Assembly (NCBI GenBank): GCA_020161615.1
Contig: JAIUPD010000018.1
Span: 1-57,321 of the forward strand
Source: Pseudomonadota bacterium
GTDB lineage: Bacteria; Pseudomonadota; Alphaproteobacteria; Rhodobacterales; Rhodobacteraceae
Reading direction: 5' to 3'
Length of the DNA stretch: 57,321 nucleotides
The notes below the pieces were generated by a model that did not search any database, was not told where the DNA came from, and saw only the letters and a program-made list of their open reading frames with translations. A program made the position numbers and the translations under genes. Every line of letters starts with the position of its first letter. The first letter of the stretch is position 1. Positions 1 to 7,732 of this stretch are shown piece by piece.

Positions 1-1
1 G

Positions 2-94
2 GCCGCCGAGTACGAAGAGACCGCCTATTACTGCGAATGGGTCACCGTCTACGACGCCTGGGGCAACTGGGTCACCGTCTGGCAGTGCTACTGA
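2..94 (+). CDS. C-terminal part of a small secreted peptide (first tandem copy, cut by window edge)
   Basis: Only the last 30 codons are visible; the start lies outside the window. The reading frame ends in TGA at 92-94 and encodes an aromatic-rich tail with two cysteines, identical over its last 27 residues to the complete gene at 201-434. From base 11 to about base 114 the DNA matches the second copy at a fixed offset of 340 bp, which points to a recent tandem duplication. I do not recognise the family. By analogy with the full copy it is probably exported. Confidence 0.7.
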   Translation, partial: AAEYEETAYYCEWVTVYDAWGNWVTVWQCY

Positions 95-102
95 CCTTCG
101 CC

Positions 103-138
103 GGCGGTGCCCCGCCCCTCCCCCCGGCAGGCACCGCC
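103..138 (+). terminator. Hairpin after first peptide copy
   Basis: The arms GGCGGTGCC (103-111) and GGCACCGCC (130-138) are perfectly complementary around a C-rich loop, nine bases after the stop codon. There is no clear T run, so this could be an mRNA-stabilising hairpin rather than an intrinsic terminator. Confidence 0.55.
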
Positions 139-200
139 ACCCCCCTAACCCTTCCCAACATCCTCCCCCTCAGCCCCCTCAAACCCCATAGGAGACCACC

Positions 201-434
201 ATGTTCAAGATCGCCCTCACCGCCGCCGCCCTCTCCGTCTTCGCCCTGAACGTTCAGGCCGCGCCGACCGCCCTGGAAACCGCCCCGCTGGCCACCCCGC
301 CCGCCTTCGCGCTGACCCTCGACACCCCGGCCGTCGAAGAGGCCACCGGCTACGAAGAGACCGCCTATTACTGCGAATGGGTCACCGTCTACGACGCCTG
401 GGGCAACTGGGTCACCGTCTGGCAGTGCTACTGA
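201..434 (+). CDS. Small secreted aromatic peptide with predicted disulfide-closed beta-hairpin
   Basis: This 77-residue protein starts with a likely Sec signal peptide (MFKIALTAAALSVFALNVQA, cut after residue 20). A Pro/Ala-rich linker follows, then a compact tail from about residue 51. The tail has Cys58 and Cys76 flanking two WVTV strands joined by a DAWGN turn, so a two-stranded hairpin closed by one disulfide is a natural reading. Start choice is backed by AGGAG at 190-194, six bases before the ATG. A hairpin terminator follows at 443-478. I do not recognise the family. A periplasmic or secreted structural, signalling or antimicrobial role is possible, but nothing nearby decides between them. 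Confidence 0.75.
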   Translation: MFKIALTAAALSVFALNVQAAPTALETAPLATPPAFALTLDTPAVEEATGYEETAYYCEWVTVYDAWGNWVTVWQCY

Positions 435-442
435 CCTTCGCC

Positions 443-478
443 GGCGGTGCCCCGGCCCTCCCCCCGGCAGGCACCGCC
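443..478 (+). terminator. Hairpin after second peptide copy
   Basis: The same nine-base arms as after the first copy occur at 443-451 and 470-478, nine bases after the stop. The duplicated unit carried its own 3' hairpin. Confidence 0.55.
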
Positions 479-568
479 ACCCCCTCCCAACCCGGCACCT
501 CGCCAAAAAAGCCCTGTCACGGTCAAACGGATAGGATAGTCATTCCGTCACACAGAGAGACAGGCAAC

Positions 569-1231
569 ATGAGCTACACATACGAGTTTCCGCGACCCAG
601 CGTGACGACGGATATCCTGGTGTTCTCGATCCGCGATGCGGTTCTCCAGGTCCTCCTCATCGAAAGAAAATTCGACCCCTACAAAGGCGCCTGGGCCATC
701 CCGGGCGGCTTTGTGCAGATGGACGAGGATCTCACCGAAGGCGCGCTTCGAGAACTTGAAGAGGAAACCGGCCTCTCCGGCATCCCGATCCGGCAGCTGG
801 GCGCCTATGGCGCCCCCGGGCGCGACCCGCGCGGCCGCGTCATCACGATTGCCTTCATCGCCCTGGTCCCCTCGGCCGAGCTGATCGCCAAGGGCGGAAG
901 CGACGCGCAGGACGCACGCTGGTTCCCCGTCGACGACCTTCCGCCGCTTGCCTTCGACCACGCCCAGATCCTTGCGGATGGCCGGGCCCAGCTGGCGAAG
1001 GATGTCACGGCCTCCATCAAGGACAGCGCCCTGGTCGCCTTCGATTTTCTGCCCCCGAAGTTCACCCTCTCGCAGGCGCAGGAAGTGTTCGAAACCCTGC
1101 GCGGCGAAGCGATGGACAAGCGGAACTTCCGGAAATGGCTGTCCAATGAATGGACAATCGAAGATACGGGGGAAAAATCCTCGGGCGGCCGCCATCGCCC
1201 TGCCGCCCTGTTTCAGCTGAAGGCGCCGTGA
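569..1231 (+). CDS. Nudix hydrolase-like transcriptional regulator (NrtR type) / ADP-ribose pyrophosphatase
   Basis: The 220-residue protein has an N-terminal Nudix domain and a C-terminal winged-helix segment of the NrtR type (FTLSQAQEVFETL, then DKRNF and a final RPAALF motif). The Nudix box is complete: GGFVQMDE, seven residues, then RELEEETGL. NrtR proteins sense ADP-ribose and control NAD synthesis or, in some bacteria, sugar catabolism; the intact box means hydrolysis of ADP-ribose is also possible. I start at 569 because the protein matches the family from MSYTYEFPRP; upstream in-frame codons run through the end of the previous gene. No NAD gene is adjacent, so its regulon cannot be inferred here. 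Confidence 0.8.
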   Translation: MSYTYEFPRPSVTTDILVFSIRDAVLQVLLIERKFDPYKGAWAIPGGFVQMDEDLTEGALRELEEETGLSGIPIRQLGAYGAPGRDPRGRVITIAFIALVPSAELIAKGGSDAQDARWFPVDDLPPLAFDHAQILADGRAQLAKDVTASIKDSALVAFDFLPPKFTLSQAQEVFETLRGEAMDKRNFRKWLSNEWTIEDTGEKSSGGRHRPAALFQLKAP

Positions 1232-1262
1232 TCGCCCGGACCCCGGAAGTGCGCGCGCCGAA

Positions 1263-4232
1263 TCACTCGGCCGCACCTTCGGGGTCGGCCTGCAACTCGG
1301 CCAGCCGATCGCGCAGGAAGCCGGGCCAGGTTTCCTGATCGGGACGAAGGCCCCCCTGCCGCTCGAGCCGCGTCACGATCTCAAGCGCTTCCTGCACTGC
1401 TTCGATGGCGGGGCCGGGATCTTCGGCCCGCGACAGGTTGTAAAGGTTCGAGACGATCTGCGCCTGCGCCGCGGGCTCATCGGGCATTCGCACCACGAAC
1501 TGACGCCGGATCGCCAGGGCTTCCCGGTAGGCCGAGCGGGCCGCGGGCAGGTCGCCCGCCTGCAGACTCAGCGCGCCGACACCGTCGAGGCTGAGAACGA
1601 GATCCTGCTGCCTGAGGGCATTGTCCGGGTCGGTGGCGACAAGCCGACGGGCCGTTTGCAGCGCCTCGCGGAATGCCTGCATCGAGAACGCTTCCTCGCC
1701 CGCCATCGAATGGAGGTAGCCGCTCTTGTTCAGGATCTGAACCAGGTCAAGCTGCCATTGGGAATTGTCCGGGTCACTCTCCAGCAGGCCGCGCATCACG
1801 TCCGACGCTTGCCCGAAAGCCTCGAGGGCTGCCGCCCGGTCCCCACGCCCCATGTGCAGATCGCCGATGCGGTTCAGGCCGAACGCGACATCGTGGCGCC
1901 ATTGCCTGTGGCCCGGGTCGAGCGCCACCAGCCCGCGCGCAATCGCCAGCGCTTCGGTATAGGCGGCGAGCGCCGCGTCGGGCGCGTCGCTCATCCGCCG
2001 CATGTCGCCGATCTTGTTGAGGGTGATCGCGATGTCGCGCTGCCATTGGGTGTTGTCGGGATCGGTCGTGACGAGACGGCGCGCGATCGCCAGCGCTTCC
2101 TCATAGGCGGCCAGCGCCGCGTCCGTCTCTCCGGCCGCGCGGTGCAGATCGGCGATCCTGTCCAGGCCGACCGCGACATCCCGCTGCCACTCCGAGTTGC
2201 CCGGATCGGTCGCCGCAAGCGCGCGGCGGATCTCCATCCCGTCCTGATAGGCGGCTTGGGCGGCCTCGACATCGCCCTGCTGCAGGCTCACGTCGCCGAC
2301 CCTCTCGAGCGTGATGGCGATGTCGCGCCGCCACTCGGTATTGCCCGGATCCGTGGCCGAGAGGCGTCGAACAATGTCCAGCGCTTCGGCATAGGCCTCG
2401 ACCGCGGGCGCCAGTTCCCCCGAGCGCCGGTGCAGATCGCCGATCTTGTTGAGGCTGATCGCCACATCGCGCTGCCATTCGGCGTTTCCCGGATCAATGG
2501 CGACAAGACGCCGGACGATCGCGAGACTCTCCTGATAGACCGCGCGCGCGGCCTGCGGGTCGCCTGCACGCAGATGGACGTCGCCAATCTTGTTCAGCTT
2601 GATCGCGACATCGCGTTGCCACAGGGTATTCCCCGGGTTGATCGCCACCAGTCGGCGCGCGATATCCAGCCCCTGCCGATAGGCAGTCAGCGCGGCCTCG
2701 GTTCGTCCGGCCCGCAGATGCAGATCGCCGATATGGGTCAAACTCACCGAGAAATCGCGCAGCGCGCGGGTATCGGAGGGATCCTGTTCTGCAAGGCGGC
2801 GCCGAATGTCCAATGCCTCGGCATAGATACCGAGGGCCTCGTCGATCGCCCCGGCACGGATGCGCAGGTCGGCGATCCGCTCCAGGCTGATGGAAACGTC
2901 GCGCTGTTCGGCCCTGTTGTTCGGGCTGGATTGTGCGAGCCGCCGACTGATCGCCAGCCCCTCCGTGAACGCCTCGGCTGCGCCCGCCACGTCGCCGGCC
3001 TGCAGGCGCAGATCGCCAATCCGTTCGAGCGCGACCGAGATATCGCCCTGCCACAGGCGGTTGTCCGGCTCCTTCGCCAAGAGGTCGTCAAGCACCTCTC
3101 GCGCCCGTTCCGCCGAGGTCAGGGCGCGCACCCGTTCGCCTGCCCGTGCATAGACAGCCGCGAATTCGAGCCGCATGGCCGCCTCGATGCGCAGCAGTTG
3201 GGAATTGCCGGGCTCAACGGCCAGCAGCCCCATCACCGCCTCTTCGGCCCGCGACAGAATCGTTTCGAGGCTTTCCAGACGCAGCCCCTCGGCATCCTGC
3301 AAACCCTGGGCGATATCGAAGACCAGGGCATTGATCGCCGCGCTGGCGGTGCTGAAATTGCGTTCCGCCCGATCCCGTTCTGCGGCGACCTCGGTCAGGG
3401 CCTCTTCCGCGCGCGCGGTCTCTGCCTCGGCCCGACGCGCGTTTTCCTCGGCGCGATAGCGCTGGGTCTCGGCCTCGTCCCGGGCCGCATTCGCGATCAG
3501 GGTCTGCTGTTGGGCAACTCTCTCGTTCGCGACCGCCGCGTTTCGCTGCACCCAGGCAAACGACGCGAGAAGGCTGACAAGAACCAGCGCGACCAGCGCG
3601 CCGGCCGCAATCCGGCGCTGCCGCCGCGACTGGGCGCGGCGGCTGGCGATGATGAAGGTGCTTTGCAGCTCGGTCGGCTCGGGCGCGTTGCGCGGCTGTG
3701 ACAGAAGCCATCGCTCGGCATCCTCCAGTTCCTGACCGCGCAGAAGCTGCGACCCGAAACGTACCGAGGTCTGCCAGCGGCTCGCCAGTTCGCCCAGCCG
3801 CGTATGCTCCCGGATCCAGTCGATATCCAGATTGACGGCGTAGCGGATCTTGGCCAGCCCGGCGGCGAAGTCATGCGCCTCGGTCAGAAAGATGTAGTTC
3901 AGCTTCGACACGACGGCCGGGACCTCGCCGTCGATGTCGCCGATCACCACGGGAATGATGCGCTTGTTCAGCGATTCGGCGAGCCCCAGCTCCCACTTGC
4001 ACACCGGCGACCGGATCGAGGACGGCGAGATCGCGAAGAGGATCGTGTCGCTTTCCCGGATCAGCTTTTCAAGCCGCGGCTTCCATTCCTCGGTCGGCAG
4101 GATGTCGTGGATGTCCCGGAACACCGTCAGGTCATCGTCAGAAACCAGGGCATCATAGAGCAGCCCGATCCGCTCATCGTCGTTTCGGGAGTAGGAAATG
4201 AAGAGTTTTGTCGTGGATCGCTGCACTGTCAC
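1263..4232 (-). CDS. TIR domain protein with one transmembrane helix, coiled coil and 48-residue repeats
   Basis: The 989-residue protein opens with a TIR domain (about 8-140; FISYSRND near the start and CKWELGLAES, with Glu81 at the position of the catalytic glutamate of NAD-cleaving TIR domains). A single membrane helix lies at about 208-227, then an Ala/Glu/Arg-rich coiled coil (about 230-300), then eleven consecutive TPR-like repeats (405-932). The TIR domain would be cytoplasmic, with the repeat domain across the membrane or also inside depending on topology. Start is GTG at 4232 with GGAG eight bases upstream. TIR proteins can be antiphage NADases or scaffolds; no phage-defence partner is adjacent, so a defence role is only a possibility. 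Confidence 0.85.
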   Translation of the reverse strand: MTVQRSTTKLFISYSRNDDERIGLLYDALVSDDDLTVFRDIHDILPTEEWKPRLEKLIRESDTILFAISPSSIRSPVCKWELGLAESLNKRIIPVVIGDIDGEVPAVVSKLNYIFLTEAHDFAAGLAKIRYAVNLDIDWIREHTRLGELASRWQTSVRFGSQLLRGQELEDAERWLLSQPRNAPEPTELQSTFIIASRRAQSRRQRRIAAGALVALVLVSLLASFAWVQRNAAVANERVAQQQTLIANAARDEAETQRYRAEENARRAEAETARAEEALTEVAAERDRAERNFSTASAAINALVFDIAQGLQDAEGLRLESLETILSRAEEAVMGLLAVEPGNSQLLRIEAAMRLEFAAVYARAGERVRALTSAERAREVLDDLLAKEPDNRLWQGDISVALERIGDLRLQAGDVAGAAEAFTEGLAISRRLAQSSPNNRAEQRDVSISLERIADLRIRAGAIDEALGIYAEALDIRRRLAEQDPSDTRALRDFSVSLTHIGDLHLRAGRTEAALTAYRQGLDIARRLVAINPGNTLWQRDVAIKLNKIGDVHLRAGDPQAARAVYQESLAIVRRLVAIDPGNAEWQRDVAISLNKIGDLHRRSGELAPAVEAYAEALDIVRRLSATDPGNTEWRRDIAITLERVGDVSLQQGDVEAAQAAYQDGMEIRRALAATDPGNSEWQRDVAVGLDRIADLHRAAGETDAALAAYEEALAIARRLVTTDPDNTQWQRDIAITLNKIGDMRRMSDAPDAALAAYTEALAIARGLVALDPGHRQWRHDVAFGLNRIGDLHMGRGDRAAALEAFGQASDVMRGLLESDPDNSQWQLDLVQILNKSGYLHSMAGEEAFSMQAFREALQTARRLVATDPDNALRQQDLVLSLDGVGALSLQAGDLPAARSAYREALAIRRQFVVRMPDEPAAQAQIVSNLYNLSRAEDPGPAIEAVQEALEIVTRLERQGGLRPDQETWPGFLRDRLAELQADPEGAAE
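1437..3020 (-). repeat. Eleven tandem 48-residue (144-bp) TPR-like repeats
   Basis: Repeats covering residues 405-932 begin with IGD or a variant and carry RRL near position 26, DP(G/D)N near 32, and W/Q-x-R-D-(V/I)-A-(I/V) near 38-44. Spacing is exactly 48 residues throughout, longer than a classic 34-residue TPR. The regular spacing suggests expansion by unequal exchange, and the array could vary in number between strains. Confidence 0.8.
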
Positions 4233-4342
4233 CGGCTCATCTCCGGCGGAGAGTGTGATGCCCTGACGGGCAGGAGTCTAGCCCGGCCGCTGGCCCGGCG
4301 CAGGGGGCTGCGCGAGAGGGGCGACGGACAGGGGCCCCACGT

Positions 4343-4356
4343 CATGCAATTGCATG
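4343..4356. promoter_or_regulatory. 14-bp perfect palindrome upstream of TonB receptor gene
   Basis: CATGCAATTGCATG lies 77 bp before the receptor start, inside the roughly 200-bp gap shared with the divergent TIR gene. Perfect symmetry and position suggest an operator for a dimeric regulator. The sequence does not look like a typical Fur/RirA/Irr site, and I cannot assign it. Confidence 0.45.
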
Positions 4357-4432
4357 TAACGATCCCGTGTGCTAATCGCCGCGGCAGCCAGGAGTCGATC
4401 TGAGCCAGAAACCCCATTCCCCGGAGTGTTCC

Positions 4433-6433
4433 ATGGCCGCGACGTCCTGCTTCCCCATCCTTTCCCGCAACAGCCGCCTGGCCCTTCTGTCGGGGGTGGC
4501 TCTGTCGTGCATCGCGCCGCTGCCCGCCGCGGCGCAGGCCCCGACGGTGTTCCAGTTCCTGGGAACCATCCTGCTGGATCCCGCCTATGCCCGCGCCCGC
4601 GACCCCGAAGGCACGGCCGCCGATCGCGGCAACAGCCATTACGTCGCCGATGCGGAACTCGAGCGCGCCCGCATGGGCGATTTGCGCGACCTCTTCGCGG
4701 GCATCGCGTCGGTCTCGGTGGGCGGGGCAATTCCTGTGGCACAGAAGATCTTCGTCAACGGGATCGACATGCTGAACCTCGCGGTCACGGTGGATGGCGT
4801 ATCGCAGAACAACCGGCTGTTTCACCATATCTCGGCCAATGCCTTCGACCCGGGGCTGATGCGCTTCGTTCGCGTCGATGCGGGCGCCGCGCCTGCCGAT
4901 GCCGGTCCGCATGCGATGGCCGGGGCGGTCGTGATGGAAACCGTGGACGCGGGCGACATTCTGGAGGGCGATCAGAGCTTTGGCGGCGCTGCGCGGTTGT
5001 CCTTCGACAGCAACGGCCAGACCTTTGGCCGCTCGCTCACGCTGGCCGGGCGCCTCGACGCCTTCGAGTGGCTGGCCTATTCCCGGCGCGCGACCGGCGA
5101 GGATTACACCGCCGGTGGCGGCATTGCAGTCGCGGGCAGCGCCGCCGATCTGGCCACCGACCTTCTGGAAGTCGCGCTCCAGGGGGACAACGGGCACCGG
5201 CTGGAACTGTCGGGCCAGCGGATGCGCGACGATGCCCTGCGGCCCTATCGCGCCAATATCACCAGCGTCGGGCGCCCCTTCCCGCTGCGCCGCCACGACA
5301 CGCTGCGCGAAAGCCTGTCGCTGAGCTACGAGATCGTCGGCGCCGACGGGATGTGGGATCCGCGTTTCGTGCTGGGGCGGTCGAATGTCACGGTGGGCGT
5401 GGATCAGCCGCTGGACCCGGCGCTGGGGGTCAGCCGGGGCGAGACGGGCACGACCTCGGCCAGCTTTCAGAACACCTTCCATCTGTCGCCCGAGGATACC
5501 ATCACCGCTGGGATCGACTTCTACGACCGCGAAAGCCGTTACAGCGATGCCAGCACCGCGCCGATCACCGAAGCCGCGCGCAACTGGGGGATCTTTGCGC
5601 AGGCCCGGCTGCAACCCAGCGAGCCGCTGTCGCTGTCCTTCGGCCTGCGCTGGGACCAGCAGGATTTCACCGGCACCAATGGCTGGCGCGAGCAATTCAG
5701 CGGGTTGAGCGCCAATGCCTCGGTCTCGTATCAGGTGAGCGAGGCGCTGCGGCTGCGCGCCGGCATCTCGTCGGTCTTCGGCGGGCTGACCATCGAGGAC
5801 AATTTCATCTTCAACCCGGGCTGGGACTATACCACCATGCGCGCGGCGCGGGCCGAGAATGCCACGCTGGGCTTCGACTGGGAGACCGGCAGCCTGCGGC
5901 TGGACGGCGAGGTCTTCATTACCCGGCTCAACGATGTGCGCACGGCCAGCTATGCGGCGAATGCCATTGGCGATGCGGAAAGCCGCGGCTTCAACCTCGG
6001 GCTGGGTTATGGCTGGGAAGGCGGATATCTGCGCGCCAGCTACGCCTATAGCCAGGTCGAGGTGAACGGCGCGCTGAGCGACAGCTACGGCGCCCTGGAT
6101 CTCGGTGCGCCTTTGGGCGGTGTCTTCGCCCTGGAAGTGCAGCATGACCTGCGCGGCACCGGCTTTACGCTGGGCGGCAGCATCGAGGCTGCCCTGCCCT
6201 ATGACGATGTGGCGGCGGGCTCGGATCAGGGGATCCCCGGTTATTCGGTCTTCAATCTCTTCGCCGAATACCGGCCGACCAGCATCCGCGGCCTGACGAT
6301 CCGCGCCGAGGTGAACAACCTGTTCGACACGCTCTATGCCGACCGTGCGACCTATGGCGCCGATTACGCCTCGATCACGCCCCTTTACGAACCCGGACGC
6401 AACTTCCAGCTTACCGCCACGATGCGGTTCTGA
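4433..6433 (+). CDS. TonB-dependent outer-membrane siderophore receptor
   Basis: The 666-residue protein has a signal peptide (cleavage expected after AQA near residue 36), a plug domain (about 70-190, with KIFVNGIDMLNLAVTVDGVSQNNRLF), and a beta-barrel ending in the expected aromatic residue (LTATMRF). The C-terminal region shows the usual receptor motif, with a VNNLFDTLYADR segment near 625. It would bind a ferric siderophore or other iron complex and pass it through with TonB energy. It converges tail to tail with the MarR gene (3 bp apart) that ends the ABC uptake operon, so receptor and transporter form one locus. The exact ligand cannot be read from sequence. Confidence 0.88.
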   Translation: MAATSCFPILSRNSRLALLSGVALSCIAPLPAAAQAPTVFQFLGTILLDPAYARARDPEGTAADRGNSHYVADAELERARMGDLRDLFAGIASVSVGGAIPVAQKIFVNGIDMLNLAVTVDGVSQNNRLFHHISANAFDPGLMRFVRVDAGAAPADAGPHAMAGAVVMETVDAGDILEGDQSFGGAARLSFDSNGQTFGRSLTLAGRLDAFEWLAYSRRATGEDYTAGGGIAVAGSAADLATDLLEVALQGDNGHRLELSGQRMRDDALRPYRANITSVGRPFPLRRHDTLRESLSLSYEIVGADGMWDPRFVLGRSNVTVGVDQPLDPALGVSRGETGTTSASFQNTFHLSPEDTITAGIDFYDRESRYSDASTAPITEAARNWGIFAQARLQPSEPLSLSFGLRWDQQDFTGTNGWREQFSGLSANASVSYQVSEALRLRAGISSVFGGLTIEDNFIFNPGWDYTTMRAARAENATLGFDWETGSLRLDGEVFITRLNDVRTASYAANAIGDAESRGFNLGLGYGWEGGYLRASYAYSQVEVNGALSDSYGALDLGAPLGGVFALEVQHDLRGTGFTLGGSIEAALPYDDVAAGSDQGIPGYSVFNLFAEYRPTSIRGLTIRAEVNNLFDTLYADRATYGADYASITPLYEPGRNFQLTATMRF

Positions 6434-6436
6434 GGC

Positions 6437-6910
6437 TCAGTCGTAAAGCCGGTTGAGCAGGCGGACGAGGTCATAAGCCTCGTCCGTACTCAACCGCGGC
6501 GACAGGGCGTCCTGGATGCGGGCGAGATAGACCTTGGCAACCCTCGCCTGAAGGCCTGTCGCGGCCTCCGTCAGAAATAGACGCTGGCCGCGCCCCGCGC
6601 CGGGGATCGCCTGTCGGCGGACAAAGCCCGCCTTCTCGATCCGGGCGACATGCCGCGACAGGGCGTATTGCGGCACGCAGAGCCGGCGCTGCAGTGCCTG
6701 CATCGCCACGCCTTCGGCGCCGGCCTCCTCGGTCGCCAGCAGGATCTCGTACCAGATCGGATCGCCGATCCCCAGCTCGCGCAGCGCCGCGGCGATTCCC
6801 GGCACCAGTGACCGGTCGATGCGCTGCAGGGCAAAGAACACCCGGTTATAGGCGATGCGCGGATCGGAATCGCCGAATTGCGGCGCGCGGGCGGGCTGGG
6901 AGAGGGTCAT
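6437..6910 (-). CDS. MarR-family winged-helix regulator
   Basis: The 157-residue protein has the MarR helix arrangement: an N-terminal dimerisation helix, a winged helix (about 65-115, LQRRLCVPQYALSRHVARIEKAGFVRR) and the charged wing before LFLTEAA. It is the last gene of the iron-siderophore ABC operon, 69 bp after the ATPase gene, and probably controls this locus in response to a small ligand. MarR control of siderophore uptake is less common than Fur, RirA or Irr control. The 14-bp palindrome at 4343-4356 is a possible target, but that is inference. Confidence 0.82.
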   Translation of the reverse strand: MTLSQPARAPQFGDSDPRIAYNRVFFALQRIDRSLVPGIAAALRELGIGDPIWYEILLATEEAGAEGVAMQALQRRLCVPQYALSRHVARIEKAGFVRRQAIPGAGRGQRLFLTEAATGLQARVAKVYLARIQDALSPRLSTDEAYDLVRLLNRLYD

Positions 6911-6979
6911 GGTCCATCCGGAGCTGACTGGCGTTCCGACCGTGATAGGCTGGCAGAGGCCGCAAGGCCAGTGCGCCGC

Positions 6980-7732
6980 TCAGGCGGACAGGACCACCGG
7001 CTGCCCGTCGACCTCGGCCAGCCGCATCGGCGTATCGTACAGACGGGTCAGCAGATCCGAGGTCACGGTCGACTGCCACGCGCCGGCTGCCAGGATCTTG
7101 CCCTGCTTCATGCAGATGCAGCGATCAGCATAGCGCGCCGCGACACTCAGATCATGCAACACCAGCACCACGCCCGGACCGGCGGTCGCGACATCGCGCA
7201 GCCGCTCCATGATGTCGCGGGCGAATTTCGGATCCAGCGCCGACAAAGGCTCATCCAGCAGCATCCAGGGCGTCGCCTGGGCAAAAGCCATGGCGACAAA
7301 GACCCGCTGGCGCTGACCGCCCGACAGGGCCTCGACCTCGCGGCCGGCCAGGGGCAGCAGGTCGAAACGCTCGAGCGCGGCCTCGACCAACGCATGATCC
7401 GTTGGGCCGGGCCGCCCGCGATGATGGGGCCAACGGCCAAAGCCCACCAGGTCGCGGACGCTGAGCCGCGGCACTGCGCCCGGATTCTGGGTCAGAAGCG
7501 ACAGCAGGAGGGCACGCTCGGCCTCGCGCACGCGGTGGATATCGACGCCCTCGACCCGCACCCGCCCCGATTGCGGGGCGATCAGGCCCGCGAGGCAATG
7601 CAGCAGCGTCGACTTGCCCGCACCATTCGGACCGATGATCGCGGTGACGCCGCCATTCGGCAGGCGAAGCGATACATCGGCCAGCACCGGCAGGCCGGCG
7701 CGATGCAGGGACAGGGATTCGACCTCGATCAT
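6980..7732 (-). CDS. Iron-siderophore ABC transporter, ATP-binding protein
   Basis: The 250-residue ATPase of the FecE/YclP type has Walker A GPNGAGKST (about 34-42), signature LSGGQRQR (about 136-143), Walker B WMLLDEP and a switch histidine in VLVLHDLS. It powers import of ferric siderophore across the inner membrane together with the two permeases upstream. Its ATG overlaps the stop of the second permease gene by four bases, showing translational coupling. Length is normal for the family. Confidence 0.93.
   Translation of the reverse strand: MIEVESLSLHRAGLPVLADVSLRLPNGGVTAIIGPNGAGKSTLLHCLAGLIAPQSGRVRVEGVDIHRVREAERALLLSLLTQNPGAVPRLSVRDLVGFGRWPHHRGRPGPTDHALVEAALERFDLLPLAGREVEALSGGQRQRVFVAMAFAQATPWMLLDEPLSALDPKFARDIMERLRDVATAGPGVVLVLHDLSVAARYADRCICMKQGKILAAGAWQSTVTSDLLTRLYDTPMRLAEVDGQPVVLSA

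Larger units (their letters stand above)
1..490 (+). repeat. Tandem duplication of peptide gene end plus terminator, 340-bp period
   Basis: Bases 11-114 match 351-454 with no difference that I can see. The similarity continues with a few changes through the downstream hairpin to about 150 and 490. The unit therefore includes the coding end and its terminator. More copies could lie to the left of the window. Confidence 0.8.

Noticed and set aside
1437-3020. CRISPR-like or intergenic tandem repeat
   Set aside because: The 144-bp period is in frame and encodes a protein repeat; there are no short identical repeats with unique spacers anywhere in the window.
1656-3701. Long plus-strand open frame of 681 codons
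   Set aside because: It lies antisense to the clear TIR-repeat gene; the regular repeats and high GC keep this frame open. Its translation shows no domain.
4229-6145. Long minus-strand open frame of 638 codons
   Set aside because: It is antisense to the TonB receptor, which has a signal peptide, plug and barrel end. Composition is Arg/Gly/Ala-rich without motifs.
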